From CAZSSM01 sp964609385 (GTDB lineage Bacteria > Planctomycetota > Planctomycetia > Isosphaerales > Isosphaeraceae), in NCBI GenBank assembly GCA_964609385.1, contig CAZSSM010000022.1:22165-86164 (forward strand): a stretch of 64,000 nucleotides of DNA. Reading direction: 5' to 3'. The position numbers were made by a program, and so were the translations under genes. Within the stretch, counting starts at the first letter, position 1. Each line of letters begins with the position of its first letter. Shown here piece by piece: positions 1 through 8,238 of the stretch. The notes under the pieces are model-generated. The model did no database searches. It was not told where the DNA came from and saw only the letters and a program-made list of their open reading frames with translations.

Positions 1-23
1 CTTTATTTGGACCCATCAACACC

Positions 24-2453
24 ATGAGTTCATGCTTCTCCCTCATTACTCCCTTTTCCCGGTCTCTCCTTCTCGGGAGCGCTTTTGCCACGGCTGTGAT
101 TGTTGGAAGTGATTTGGCATATGCTCAAGCGCCGGAGCTCGATCGGCTTGTTCCGGCCGGCCTCCCGCGTGGGCAAGTCGAGACGATTTGCCTTCTCGGT
201 GACGAACTTGATAAGACCCTCGAAGTCCTCATGTATCTTCCAGGGCTCCGAGTGAACCGGATCGCTATTGAGGATGATGAGTCTGCCTCGCTCACTGTAG
301 AAGCCACAAACGACTGTCCTTTGGGGCCACACCCGATTCGACTGGTCAATGGGCATGGGCTCTCCAATGTCGGTGTGATTTGGGTAGGAACCCTGCCAAA
401 CACCCAAGAGACCGAGCCCAACAACAATCCCGCTCAAGCACAGCTGATCGAAGCTGATGTGGTCGTCAATGGGGTGATCACAGATGGCGATCGCGATGCC
501 TTCGCCTTCACGATGGATGACGGTGAGACGATCTCGATCGAAGTGCTGGCCGCTCGGCTCGGTCCAACGCCACTCGACACGCTCCTGACAGTGATCGGCC
601 CTGACGGTACTGTGCTCTACGAGATCGACGATACTCCCCTCCTCGGCCTCGACGCTCACCTGACATTTCGCGTTCCGAGCAGCGGTACGTACACCATTCT
701 GCTTCGTGAGAGTGCTTATGGTGGGAGCCCCGATGGAGCCTACCGCCTTAGCGTAGGCCATTTCCCTCGGCCGGCTTGCTTGTTGCCCTTGGGAGGCCGA
801 CCAGGCGAATCGTTGACCTTCCGGGATCCAGCTAGACCTGATTCGGCCGATCTCGCTCCGGTCATTCTTCCCCGTATCGCCGAGGCGATTGTCCCTGTAG
901 TCGTCCACGATTCCCGAGGCACTACGCCTTCGGCCAATCGCGTTCGCGTGGTCGATCTTCCAAGCCGATTTGAGCCCGGTCTAGGCGGATCCTACGAGCC
1001 AGCGTCGGCTCCTGTAGCCTTCCAAGGGATCATCGCCGAGACAGGGCAGATCGATCGTTTCCAAGTTACGCTGGAGGCTAATGGCCCTTACGAAATCCGA
1101 AGCTATGCTCGATCGCTGGGCTCGCCGCTCGATCCGATCGTCGAGGTTCGCGATCCGGAAAGCCTTCTGATCGTCCGGAACGACGACAGTGCAACAGGCC
1201 ACGATAGTCAGTTTCGGCTCTGGCCAACAGTTGATGGCGACTTCGAGATTCAGATTGGAGACCACCTCGGTCGAGGTGGACCGTCGCACGGCTACCGAAT
1301 CGAGGTCGAGCCAGTCCGTGAGAGACTCGCGCTGACCATAGCCGAGCCCGATCGTGACCCCCAGGTCGGTCGTGGGGTGATTGTACCTCGCGGCGGCCGG
1401 AGTGTTACCCTGATCTCCGCCCGTCGCGAGAATGTCGAAGGTCCAGTCGACATCGATCTGTCCGGGCTGCCCGAAGGCGTCTCCGCCTGGATTGCCCCGT
1501 TCGATCCGATGACTCATCTGACGCCTCTGGTCTTCGAGGCTGAATCGTCCGCTCCATTGGGAGCCGGTTTGGTCGGTCTGCAAGGGCGGGTGACCGACTC
1601 CGACGGTGAGGTCGTCGAAGGGCGCTGGTCACGTCGGATCCCGATTGTCACCGATGGCGAGGCTTATTCCTATCAGGCAGTTGATGTCGATCGGTTGGCT
1701 GTCGCCGTCGTCGACCCGGCCCCGTTCGCGATCACTGCGGTCGAGCCCAACTCGGACCTTGTCCGCGACGGCGAAGCGACCTGGATGGTCCGCGTGACTC
1801 GAGACGAGGGGTTTGACGGACGGATCCAACTCACCCTCCCGTTCCAGCCACCGTGGATCGACGTGCCGCCGACGCCGGTCAATATCCGTGACGAAACCGA
1901 GGTCGCATTCTCGATCAGCAGCACTGCCGAGGCGGTTTCGCAAACCTGGAATCTCATCGTAGAGGCTGAGGCGGTCGTAGATGGCCGCGAGGTTGCCACC
2001 TGCTCCGCGCCGGTTACCCTCAATGTTCGCGAACCTCTGGTCCAGGCCCGCCTCGTTCCTGCTGAGCTTCCGCAAGGGTCAGAGGGAGTCATTCTTTGTG
2101 AACTGGAGTGGCTCGAACCACCTCAAGGGTCCCTCGTCATCGAACTCGAGAACCTTCCGCGCCGCGTCGAAGCCGACCCGGTCACTGTTCAACCTCAACC
2201 AGACCAGCGGATTAGGCAGATCGAACTGCCCCTGACCTTGGCCGAGGACGCCGCCATTGGCGCGACGTCCGAGTTGTCATGCCGGATCACGGTCGATGGT
2301 CCTGATGGTCGGCTGATCCATCGGACCGCACGGGGTGGACAGCTCAAGGTTGTCGAAGGATCCGGCGCATCGACAGGGACTGGAGGCCGCCCGCTCTCCA
2401 AGCTCGAACGGCTCCGACGAGGGCGCGGCCCAGAATCTGATCCACCCCGTTGA
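24..2453 (+). CDS. Secreted protein with two PPC-type (pre-peptidase C-terminal) domains
   Basis: The 809-residue protein opens with a signal peptide: a hydrophobic run at about residues 15-33 and a probable cleavage after AYA. The segment at about 130-245 reads as a PPC domain, with a TEPNNNPAQAQ start, the D-x-D-x-F-x-F core and a GTYTILL strand. A second, weaker PPC-like unit lies at about 330-430. The rest is beta-rich, Ig-like and Pro/Glu/Asp-rich, and ends in a short basic Gly/Ser/Arg tail. No catalytic motif is visible, so it is probably a structural or binding protein outside the cytoplasm. It stands first in a co-directional set with the DUF1549/DUF1553 and cytochrome/WD40 genes. This trio is common in planctomycetes, but its biochemical role is not established. 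The ATG at 24 gives the signal peptide directly; I see no clear ribosome-binding site. Confidence 0.85.
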   Translation: MSSCFSLITPFSRSLLLGSAFATAVIVGSDLAYAQAPELDRLVPAGLPRGQVETICLLGDELDKTLEVLMYLPGLRVNRIAIEDDESASLTVEATNDCPLGPHPIRLVNGHGLSNVGVIWVGTLPNTQETEPNNNPAQAQLIEADVVVNGVITDGDRDAFAFTMDDGETISIEVLAARLGPTPLDTLLTVIGPDGTVLYEIDDTPLLGLDAHLTFRVPSSGTYTILLRESAYGGSPDGAYRLSVGHFPRPACLLPLGGRPGESLTFRDPARPDSADLAPVILPRIAEAIVPVVVHDSRGTTPSANRVRVVDLPSRFEPGLGGSYEPASAPVAFQGIIAETGQIDRFQVTLEANGPYEIRSYARSLGSPLDPIVEVRDPESLLIVRNDDSATGHDSQFRLWPTVDGDFEIQIGDHLGRGGPSHGYRIEVEPVRERLALTIAEPDRDPQVGRGVIVPRGGRSVTLISARRENVEGPVDIDLSGLPEGVSAWIAPFDPMTHLTPLVFEAESSAPLGAGLVGLQGRVTDSDGEVVEGRWSRRIPIVTDGEAYSYQAVDVDRLAVAVVDPAPFAITAVEPNSDLVRDGEATWMVRVTRDEGFDGRIQLTLPFQPPWIDVPPTPVNIRDETEVAFSISSTAEAVSQTWNLIVEAEAVVDGREVATCSAPVTLNVREPLVQARLVPAELPQGSEGVILCELEWLEPPQGSLVIELENLPRRVEADPVTVQPQPDQRIRQIELPLTLAEDAAIGATSELSCRITVDGPDGRLIHRTARGGQLKVVEGSGASTGTGGRPLSKLERLRRGRGPESDPPR

Positions 2454-2576
2454 TTTTCGATCGCTTCGACACGTTCTCTGCGTTGCATGTCTCTCCTCAA
2501 CACCGAAGGGAAAGGCGGTTCGCTCGATCCGCCCCGTGCGATCGCCCTTCTTGTCTCTTTATGTGAGTTGATTCCC

Positions 2577-5051
2577 ATGGAACGGCCCCTGATCGTATTC
2601 TGGACCTTGTCGGTGCTGGCCATTGGGGCCGGGTTCACGTCGGCCCAGGTCACGGGTTGGTCGGGTCCAAAGCCCGATGCGCCCAACCTGCGGATCGTGC
2701 CTGAAGAGATCCGGCTCGAGTCGTCGAGTGACATCCAGTCGATCGTTGTCCAGGCCGTCGACACTGAAGGGCGGACCCTCGACGTAACCCTCGAGTCCGA
2801 GTTGAGCCTGGCTGATCCGGCCTGTGCTCGTGTGGAGGATGGGGCGATCCTCTGGCCGCAATCCGACGGCACCACTGAGCTTATCGCTCGCTGGGGAGGA
2901 CTCGAGGCGCGAGCCAGAGTGGAAGTGCGCGACTCCTCTCAAGATCCAGAACTGAGTTTCCAACGCGACATCATGCCGGTGTTCATGCGGGCCGGCTGCA
3001 ATACTGGTAAGTGCCACGGCTCCTCACGGGGTCAAGACGGGTTCCGACTCTCGCTGTTCGGCTACGACCCTGCCGGCGACTACGATCGGCTGACCCGCCA
3101 ACTAGTCGGGCGACGGATCAACCTGGCGCGGCCGGAGTCCAGCCTCTTGATCACGAAGGCGACCGGCCAGGTTGCCCATACGGGAGGCAAGCTGCTGGAG
3201 CCTGGGGACCCGCTCCATCAAGCTCTCCTAAGCTGGATTGCCGCTGGTGCGCCGGATGATTCGCCTCAGGCACCCAAGGCGGTCGCTCTAGAGGTCCTGC
3301 CGCTCTCGCTCCGGCTCGCTCCCGGCGATGCGCATCGGATGACCGTTCGGGTCCGCTATGACGACGGAACCGACCGTGATGTGACTGGTTTGGCCCTCTT
3401 CCTTAGCAACGACGAGGGGATCGCCGCGATCGATCGCGATGGGTTGGTTCGCGCTGATCGTCGCGGTGAAGCCTACGTCATGGCCCGGTTCGACGCCTTG
3501 ACTGTCGGGGCTACTGTGGCCGTCGTCGATCTGGGGCGGACCGTCACGTCGATATCGGATTCGGCCGATCTCGCTCCGCGTGGCCCGATCGACGAACTGG
3601 TTGACGCCAAGCTGGACTCACTTCGCATTACGCCCGGCCGACCCGTCGACGATCTGACCTTTCTTCGTCGCGTTACGCTCGATCTCAATGGCTTGGTCCC
3701 CAGCGTTGAAGAGATCGAGGCGTTCCTCAACGATCGCGATCCGAACAAGCGGGAGCGGTTGGTTGACGAACTGCTGGACCGTGATGCTTTTTCCGACCTC
3801 TGGGCAATGATCTGGGCCGAGCGACTCCAGGTCCGTGCAGTTAATGACGTCAGCCCCAAGGCCGTCCGTTCCTATCACGGCTGGCTCCATGACCGGATCG
3901 CCGACGACGAGCCTATCGATGCCACCGTTCGTCAGATCATCGGCGCTCAGGGCAGCACTTTCGCAAACCCGCCGGCCAACTACTATCAGATTGAGACCGA
4001 CACCCTCCAGATCGCCCAGAACATCGCCCAGGTCTTCCTCGGCATGCGGATCCAGTGTGCCCAATGCCACAACCATCCCTTCGACCGCTGGACGATGGAC
4101 GACTACTACGGCTTCTCGGCCCTGTTTGCTCGGGTCGGGTACAAGCCGGGTCAGGATCCGCGCGAGTTCATCATCTATGACGCCCCTCAAGGCGAGATCC
4201 GACACCCCGTCGATAATCGCCAAGTCGATCCCCGATTCCTTGGCGGCGGCGAACTCGATCCAGAGGTCGTTGGTCGTCGACAGGCGTTGGCCGAATGGCT
4301 AACCGCGCCGGACAACCGCGCCTTCGCCCGCAACATCGCCAATGTGGCATGGCACCACTTGTTCGGCCGCGGAATCGTCGATCCGGTCGACGACGTACGC
4401 GCAAGCAATCCGCCGAGTAACCCCGAACTACTCGACTATCTGGCCGATCGCCTAGTAATGCTCGAATTCGATTTCCGCGGCTTGATGCGAGAGATCTGCT
4501 TGAGCCGGACTTACCAGATGACAGCTGGTCCCGATGCTCCGGCCGACGAGGATGATCTGGCGGCGATCCACTTCGCACGCGGCCCGGTCGTCCGTCGCCT
4601 CCGCGCTGAGGTTCTGCTCGATGTCATCTCGCAAGTGACCGAAGCACCCGAGTCCTACGCTGGCAGCCCCGATGGCGCGCGTGCCACCGAGATCGTCGAT
4701 GGCCTGGTCTCGAACCGGTTTCTCGACACCTTCGGTCGGACCCCACGTGATACCGCTTGTGCTTGCGAGGTCGACGTTGAGCCCAATCTCTCACAGGCCT
4801 TGCACCTGCTCAACGGCGACACGCTTGGTCCCAAGATCGAGGCCGGTGCGGTCGTCCAAGCCTCACTTGACGCTGGTCTTGCTCCCAATCAGATCGTCGA
4901 TGCCCTCTACCTTCGGTGTCTGACCCGACGTCCGACAGAGGCCGAGCGTGCTGCGATCCTCCAAGCACTTCGGGGCCAGGAACCGCTCGAAGGACTCAAC
5001 GATCTCTTCTGGGCCTTGCTGACGTCCAAGGAATTCCTGTTCCAGCATTGA
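2577..5051 (+). CDS. DUF1549/DUF1553 secreted protein with Ig-like domains and a haem-like CNTGKCH motif
   Basis: The start was placed at the ATG at 2577 because it begins directly with a signal peptide (MERPLIVFWTLSVLAIG, cut near SAQ). An upstream in-frame ATG at 2487 would put 30 polar residues in front of it. In the 824-residue product an Ig/BIG2-like segment comes first, then GCNTGKCHG at about residues 139-147, a second BIG2-like segment at about 240-325, DUF1549 at about 345-550 and DUF1553 at about 575-815. The DUF1549 part holds a CAQCHNHPFD motif typical of this family. The cysteine/histidine motifs suggest covalent haem outside the cytoplasm, although the first has four residues between the cysteines instead of two. 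The family is hugely expanded in planctomycetes and has no proven function. It probably works with the cytochrome/WD40 protein encoded next. Confidence 0.9.
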   Translation: MERPLIVFWTLSVLAIGAGFTSAQVTGWSGPKPDAPNLRIVPEEIRLESSSDIQSIVVQAVDTEGRTLDVTLESELSLADPACARVEDGAILWPQSDGTTELIARWGGLEARARVEVRDSSQDPELSFQRDIMPVFMRAGCNTGKCHGSSRGQDGFRLSLFGYDPAGDYDRLTRQLVGRRINLARPESSLLITKATGQVAHTGGKLLEPGDPLHQALLSWIAAGAPDDSPQAPKAVALEVLPLSLRLAPGDAHRMTVRVRYDDGTDRDVTGLALFLSNDEGIAAIDRDGLVRADRRGEAYVMARFDALTVGATVAVVDLGRTVTSISDSADLAPRGPIDELVDAKLDSLRITPGRPVDDLTFLRRVTLDLNGLVPSVEEIEAFLNDRDPNKRERLVDELLDRDAFSDLWAMIWAERLQVRAVNDVSPKAVRSYHGWLHDRIADDEPIDATVRQIIGAQGSTFANPPANYYQIETDTLQIAQNIAQVFLGMRIQCAQCHNHPFDRWTMDDYYGFSALFARVGYKPGQDPREFIIYDAPQGEIRHPVDNRQVDPRFLGGGELDPEVVGRRQALAEWLTAPDNRAFARNIANVAWHHLFGRGIVDPVDDVRASNPPSNPELLDYLADRLVMLEFDFRGLMREICLSRTYQMTAGPDAPADEDDLAAIHFARGPVVRRLRAEVLLDVISQVTEAPESYAGSPDGARATEIVDGLVSNRFLDTFGRTPRDTACACEVDVEPNLSQALHLLNGDTLGPKIEAGAVVQASLDAGLAPNQIVDALYLRCLTRRPTEAERAAILQALRGQEPLEGLNDLFWALLTSKEFLFQH

Positions 5052-5065
5052 TGCCCGATCGGGCA
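5052..5065. repeat. Perfect 14-nt palindrome just after the DUF1553 stop codon
   Basis: TGCCCGATCGGGCA reads the same on both strands and follows the stop codon directly. As a hairpin it would have a five-pair stem and a tight four-base GATC loop, with no T-run after it. It could be a weak terminator, an mRNA 3'-end stabiliser, or chance. Confidence 0.3.
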
Positions 5066-5182
5066 CGGATCCCAGATCTCTCCTGATCTAAGGGTCAACC
5101 GACAACATTGGATTCCGTGTCCGGCACACCTGAATCGACACCGCCCTTCTCCATCGATCTCCTGATCCTGAGTCTGGGAATT

Positions 5183-7069
5183 ATGATGTCGCCGATCTTA
5201 GCACGCTGGAAACTTCCCGACGTCTTTGTCTCCATGGTATCCGTGATCGCCCTAGCTACCTTCGCGGTTCCGGTCCGCGCTGAGGACGGGCCGGTCCTCT
5301 ATGCTCAGGCGGAGTCGGTACTTCGACAACATTGCGTTGCTTGCCATAACCCCGATACGACCAAGGGTGGGCTGATGCTCCATCGGCTCGATGCCATCAA
5401 GAAAGGCTCAACCTACGGGCCGGTCGTCGAGACGGGTGACCCGGACAACAGCCTGCTCTACCTCCTCGCGGCGCACGAAGAAGAGCCGACTATGCCGCCC
5501 AACCAGGAGCGGATTCCGGATGAAGATGTAGCGATCATCCGCGCCTGGATCGCCGACGGGTTGCTTGACAAGGCGCCGACCAAGACCAAGCCGTTGGTGG
5601 TTGCCTCAGCCGATCCAACGATGGTCGCCGCCGCGGACATCTCGGCCGATCGGCCCGCGACTCCGACCCGTTCTGACGTCTCGTTTGCTGCTTCAGTCCG
5701 TAGACCCTTAACCGATCTTGCCCTTTCCCCCGATGGTCGGACCCTCGCGGCTCCCGGCAATGGGGAAATCCTCCTACTCGACTCCAACACGTTGGTCACC
5801 ATCACGCGGATGGCCTACCCGGATGGCGAGCCACATGCCATCCAATTCAGCCGCGACGGTCGGTTCCTGTTGGCCGGTGGCGGTATCCCGGCTGCCTCGG
5901 GCCGTGCTGTCCTCTGGGATCTCTCCAGCAGCGAGGCTGAGCCGATCCAAATCGGCGACGAGTTCGACATGGTCTGGGCGGTCGATATGAGCCCCGCGAA
6001 TAATCTCGTCGCTCTGGGCGGTCCCAGCAAGCGGATCAAGGTGTTCCAGGTCGTCGATGGAGAACCGGTCTATGTTAGGGATCAGCACACCGATTGGGTG
6101 ACGGCTCTGGCGTTCAGTCCTGACGGACTCTTGCTGGCTAGCGGTGATCGCAATGGAGGGCTCCGGATCTGGGAGGCGGCCACGGGCACGGAGTTTGATG
6201 TGCTCGACGGACATGATGGCCCGATTCATGGCCTGGCCTGGGACCGAATCGGTGATCGTCTCGTCTCGATCGGCGATGATGGTCGACTCAAGATTTGGAA
6301 CATGCACACCGGTGAACTTCTTGACCACGTCCAAGCCCATGATGGTGGTGTGCTCAGTCTGGAGGTTCGGGGCGACTTGGTCGTTACCGGCGGTCGCGAC
6401 CGCCTCGTCCACGTCCGCTCGCTCGACACGCCCTCGATGGTTCAGCGGACGCTTGGGCCCCTCGACGATCAGGTCGTTGGTGCGGTCATGTCGGTCGACG
6501 GCTCGCGTGTGATCACCGCCTCGTTCCGCGGTGCGGTCCAGGTTTATGGCGACGCATCGGCCGAGCCGACCGTCACGCTTGACTCGCCTGCAATGCCGGA
6601 GCGAGCTGCCTTGGCCGTCGCGTTCGTTCCCAAGATCTCTCGTGAGGCTGCCGCGACGCCAGCACCTGTCATCCTCACCGCAGCGACTACGACCAGCTCC
6701 TCGACGGGCCTAGCCGCCGAGGTGGCCGAGCTAACCACCGCAATGACCCAACTCCAGCGGGTCGCCGAAGACGCTGCCCAGACTGCCCAACGCGCTCTCG
6801 AACTGGCCGAGGGGCGGACTGCTTCCCCATCGACGTTGACGATCACGACCGAGGTCATCGAGCAGGCTGACACCTCCGGCATCGACCCCGAACTGGCTTC
6901 GATGTTGGCCGAGTCGCGGGCGATCGCCGATCGACTCGGTGAACGGGCACGTCTCGACTCCAATAGTCCGATCCTCCGTCGCGCGGTTCAACGCGCCCGT
7001 CGGCTCGTCGAAGCCCTCGAGATCGAGGCTGAAGTCCAGCGCCGGGTGCGGGCCCGAATCGGGAACTGA
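5183..7069 (+). CDS. Exported cytochrome-c-type (PSCyt1) and WD40-repeat protein
   Basis: The start is set at the ATG at 5183 (a second ATG follows at 5186) because the signal peptide FVSMVSVIALATFAVPVRA begins soon after. An alternative TTG at 5108 would add 25 unlikely residues. The mature protein has a single CVACHNP haem-binding motif at about residues 51-57, inside a planctomycete cytochrome-C-like domain (VLRQHCVACHN ... GGLML ... MPPN). WD40 repeats run from about 175 to 460, with recurring SPDG, LWD and IW blade motifs. The C-terminal part is Ala/Thr-rich with two predicted helical, probably coiled-coil, stretches at about 510-550 and 580-625. The layout suggests a periplasmic haem protein with a propeller scaffold that partners the upstream DUF1553 protein. 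The electron donor and acceptor cannot be told from sequence. Confidence 0.88.
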   Translation: MMSPILARWKLPDVFVSMVSVIALATFAVPVRAEDGPVLYAQAESVLRQHCVACHNPDTTKGGLMLHRLDAIKKGSTYGPVVETGDPDNSLLYLLAAHEEEPTMPPNQERIPDEDVAIIRAWIADGLLDKAPTKTKPLVVASADPTMVAAADISADRPATPTRSDVSFAASVRRPLTDLALSPDGRTLAAPGNGEILLLDSNTLVTITRMAYPDGEPHAIQFSRDGRFLLAGGGIPAASGRAVLWDLSSSEAEPIQIGDEFDMVWAVDMSPANNLVALGGPSKRIKVFQVVDGEPVYVRDQHTDWVTALAFSPDGLLLASGDRNGGLRIWEAATGTEFDVLDGHDGPIHGLAWDRIGDRLVSIGDDGRLKIWNMHTGELLDHVQAHDGGVLSLEVRGDLVVTGGRDRLVHVRSLDTPSMVQRTLGPLDDQVVGAVMSVDGSRVITASFRGAVQVYGDASAEPTVTLDSPAMPERAALAVAFVPKISREAAATPAPVILTAATTTSSSTGLAAEVAELTTAMTQLQRVAEDAAQTAQRALELAEGRTASPSTLTITTEVIEQADTSGIDPELASMLAESRAIADRLGERARLDSNSPILRRAVQRARRLVEALEIEAEVQRRVRARIGN

Positions 7070-7118
7070 TTAATCGACCGATCCGTCGTGATCGAAGACC
7101 AGGTCAATTAGACAATGA

Positions 7119-7166
7119 CCCCGTCGGTGTCTCCAAAGCCAGTTACCGAAGGAAACATCGACGGGG
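7119..7166 (+). terminator. Hairpin downstream of the cytochrome/WD40 gene
   Basis: Bases 7119-7130 (CCCCGTCGGTGT) pair with 7155-7166 (ACATCGACGGGG) along 12 positions, with one G-T wobble and a 24-nt loop. It lies 50 bp after the stop codon and is followed by TTGAACTTATT, not a clean T-run. It is a plausible transcription end or 3' stabiliser for the three-gene module. Confidence 0.4.
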
Positions 7167-7359
7167 TTGAACTTATTCCACTGCGACAACTTGTCTTACA
7201 TGTAACCAAGTTCTGTGGACTGGCTCAGTTCTTGAGTCAGAAATTACAAGGACTGAGTGTAGCGATCGAACAGACAGATCGAAGCCCAGCCGAAACTAGC
7301 GACCAGAGCGAAGTAATCTCATGCGGTCGAATCGGGACTGTAGCCTCACGTCAGAAAGA

Positions 7360-7906
7360 GCAAGATCAGGGCTCCAATCAGGAACAGCGGCAGGAAGGCC
7401 TTCGTCAGCGAGAAGAAGAGGATCAAGCATCTAAAGGATGTCGATGGTCATGATCACGCGGCTCGGCTGGGGTGGCCGATTCCACCACTTGTCCTGGACC
7501 CGGCAGAACTGGACCACTCCGTCGCGTTGTCCCCCTGGTTGATCTTGGCAATAATCAGGACCTCAGTGAACAGGATGGTCAGTTTAGACAGGGCCGACAC
7601 GAGCAGGCTCATTCCCGACCCCATATACGACCAACTTCTCGGTCGATCGATCCGGAACATGATCAGGATGAGCAGGGTCAATGAGACCCCGAGAAGGGTG
7701 AGGAACAGCGACATCTCGCAGCTCACATCGCCCAGTCGGATGATCCAAGCCCGCATGCGGTCACGAAGACGAGCAGGAGGACGTCGGTGACCCGGAGCGA
7801 GCCGGTCTGAGGTGCGTGTGTCGACAACATCGTTGGAGACTTGCAGGAATTCGAAGGGTTTCGGATCCGCGAGGGAACCATGCCCTGGACCTACTCGTTC
7901 GTCCAA
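7360..7906 (-). pseudogene. Probable remnant of a small membrane protein
   Basis: Reading the minus strand, hydrophobic segments appear in different frames. One frame gives MSLFLTLLGVSLTLLILIMF followed by IDRPRS and then LSKLTILFTEVLIIAKI. About 100 bp further on, after the stop of the short VIMTIDIL piece, another frame gives CLILFFSLTKAFLPLFLIGA and ILLFLT before a stop. Several transmembrane-like pieces in shifting frames suggest a frameshifted membrane protein. An IDRPR motif after a TM helix is also seen in bestrophin-like DUF4239 proteins, but the match is far too short to claim that family. The extent is approximate. Confidence 0.3.
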
Positions 7907-8238
7907 GACAAGCGTCGTCAGAGCTTTCGCTACGGTCGACGGCTGAATTTTGCTTCCCGATCATCGTTGGTGATCGTGCCTCAAGGTCGCTTCGTTCCGG
8001 AGATTTGGTAGTTGGGACTGCAAGCGGGCCTTCCGTTCAGGACCTTGTGCAGCTCTCAACAGCGACGTAACGTGGTTATCGTGTTGGGTCGTCTCTGGAT
8101 CGATGTCGATCAGCATGATGATTCGCATCGAAGTACGGCCATGCAGTTCCGTCGATTTTATTCGGTCGCAGGGAAGCGATACCATCCTTGCTCACGCGAT
8201 CGCCTAGTCATGCTGTGATTGCTTAAAAAGGTAAACCA

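Larger units (their letters stand above)
7070..8238. other. Decayed intergenic stretch with gene remnants
   Basis: These 1.17 kb hold no intact gene that I can defend. Apart from the hairpin and the minus-strand membrane remnant listed separately, a plus-strand reading at about 7821-8011 stays open for some 60 codons and looks protein-like (it includes DLQEFEGFRIREGTMPW and ends VPQGRFVPEIW). It has no convincing start and is preceded by an in-frame stop. Another open reading, 7115-7453, has a Gln/Glu-rich tail that mirrors leucine codons on the opposite strand, so it is probably a shadow. Base composition is less GC-rich than in the flanking genes. The pattern fits old genes broken by frameshifts and 5' loss. 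Confidence 0.5.

Noticed and set aside
30..908. A 292-codon minus-strand open frame opposite the PPC protein
   Set aside because: It mirrors codons of the strong plus-strand gene, has no family-like motifs or export signal of its own, and is typical of chance antisense frames in GC-rich DNA.
7360..7906. A bestrophin-like DUF4239 assignment for the membrane remnant
   Set aside because: Only an IDRPR motif after a helix supports it; frames shift and the length is too short.
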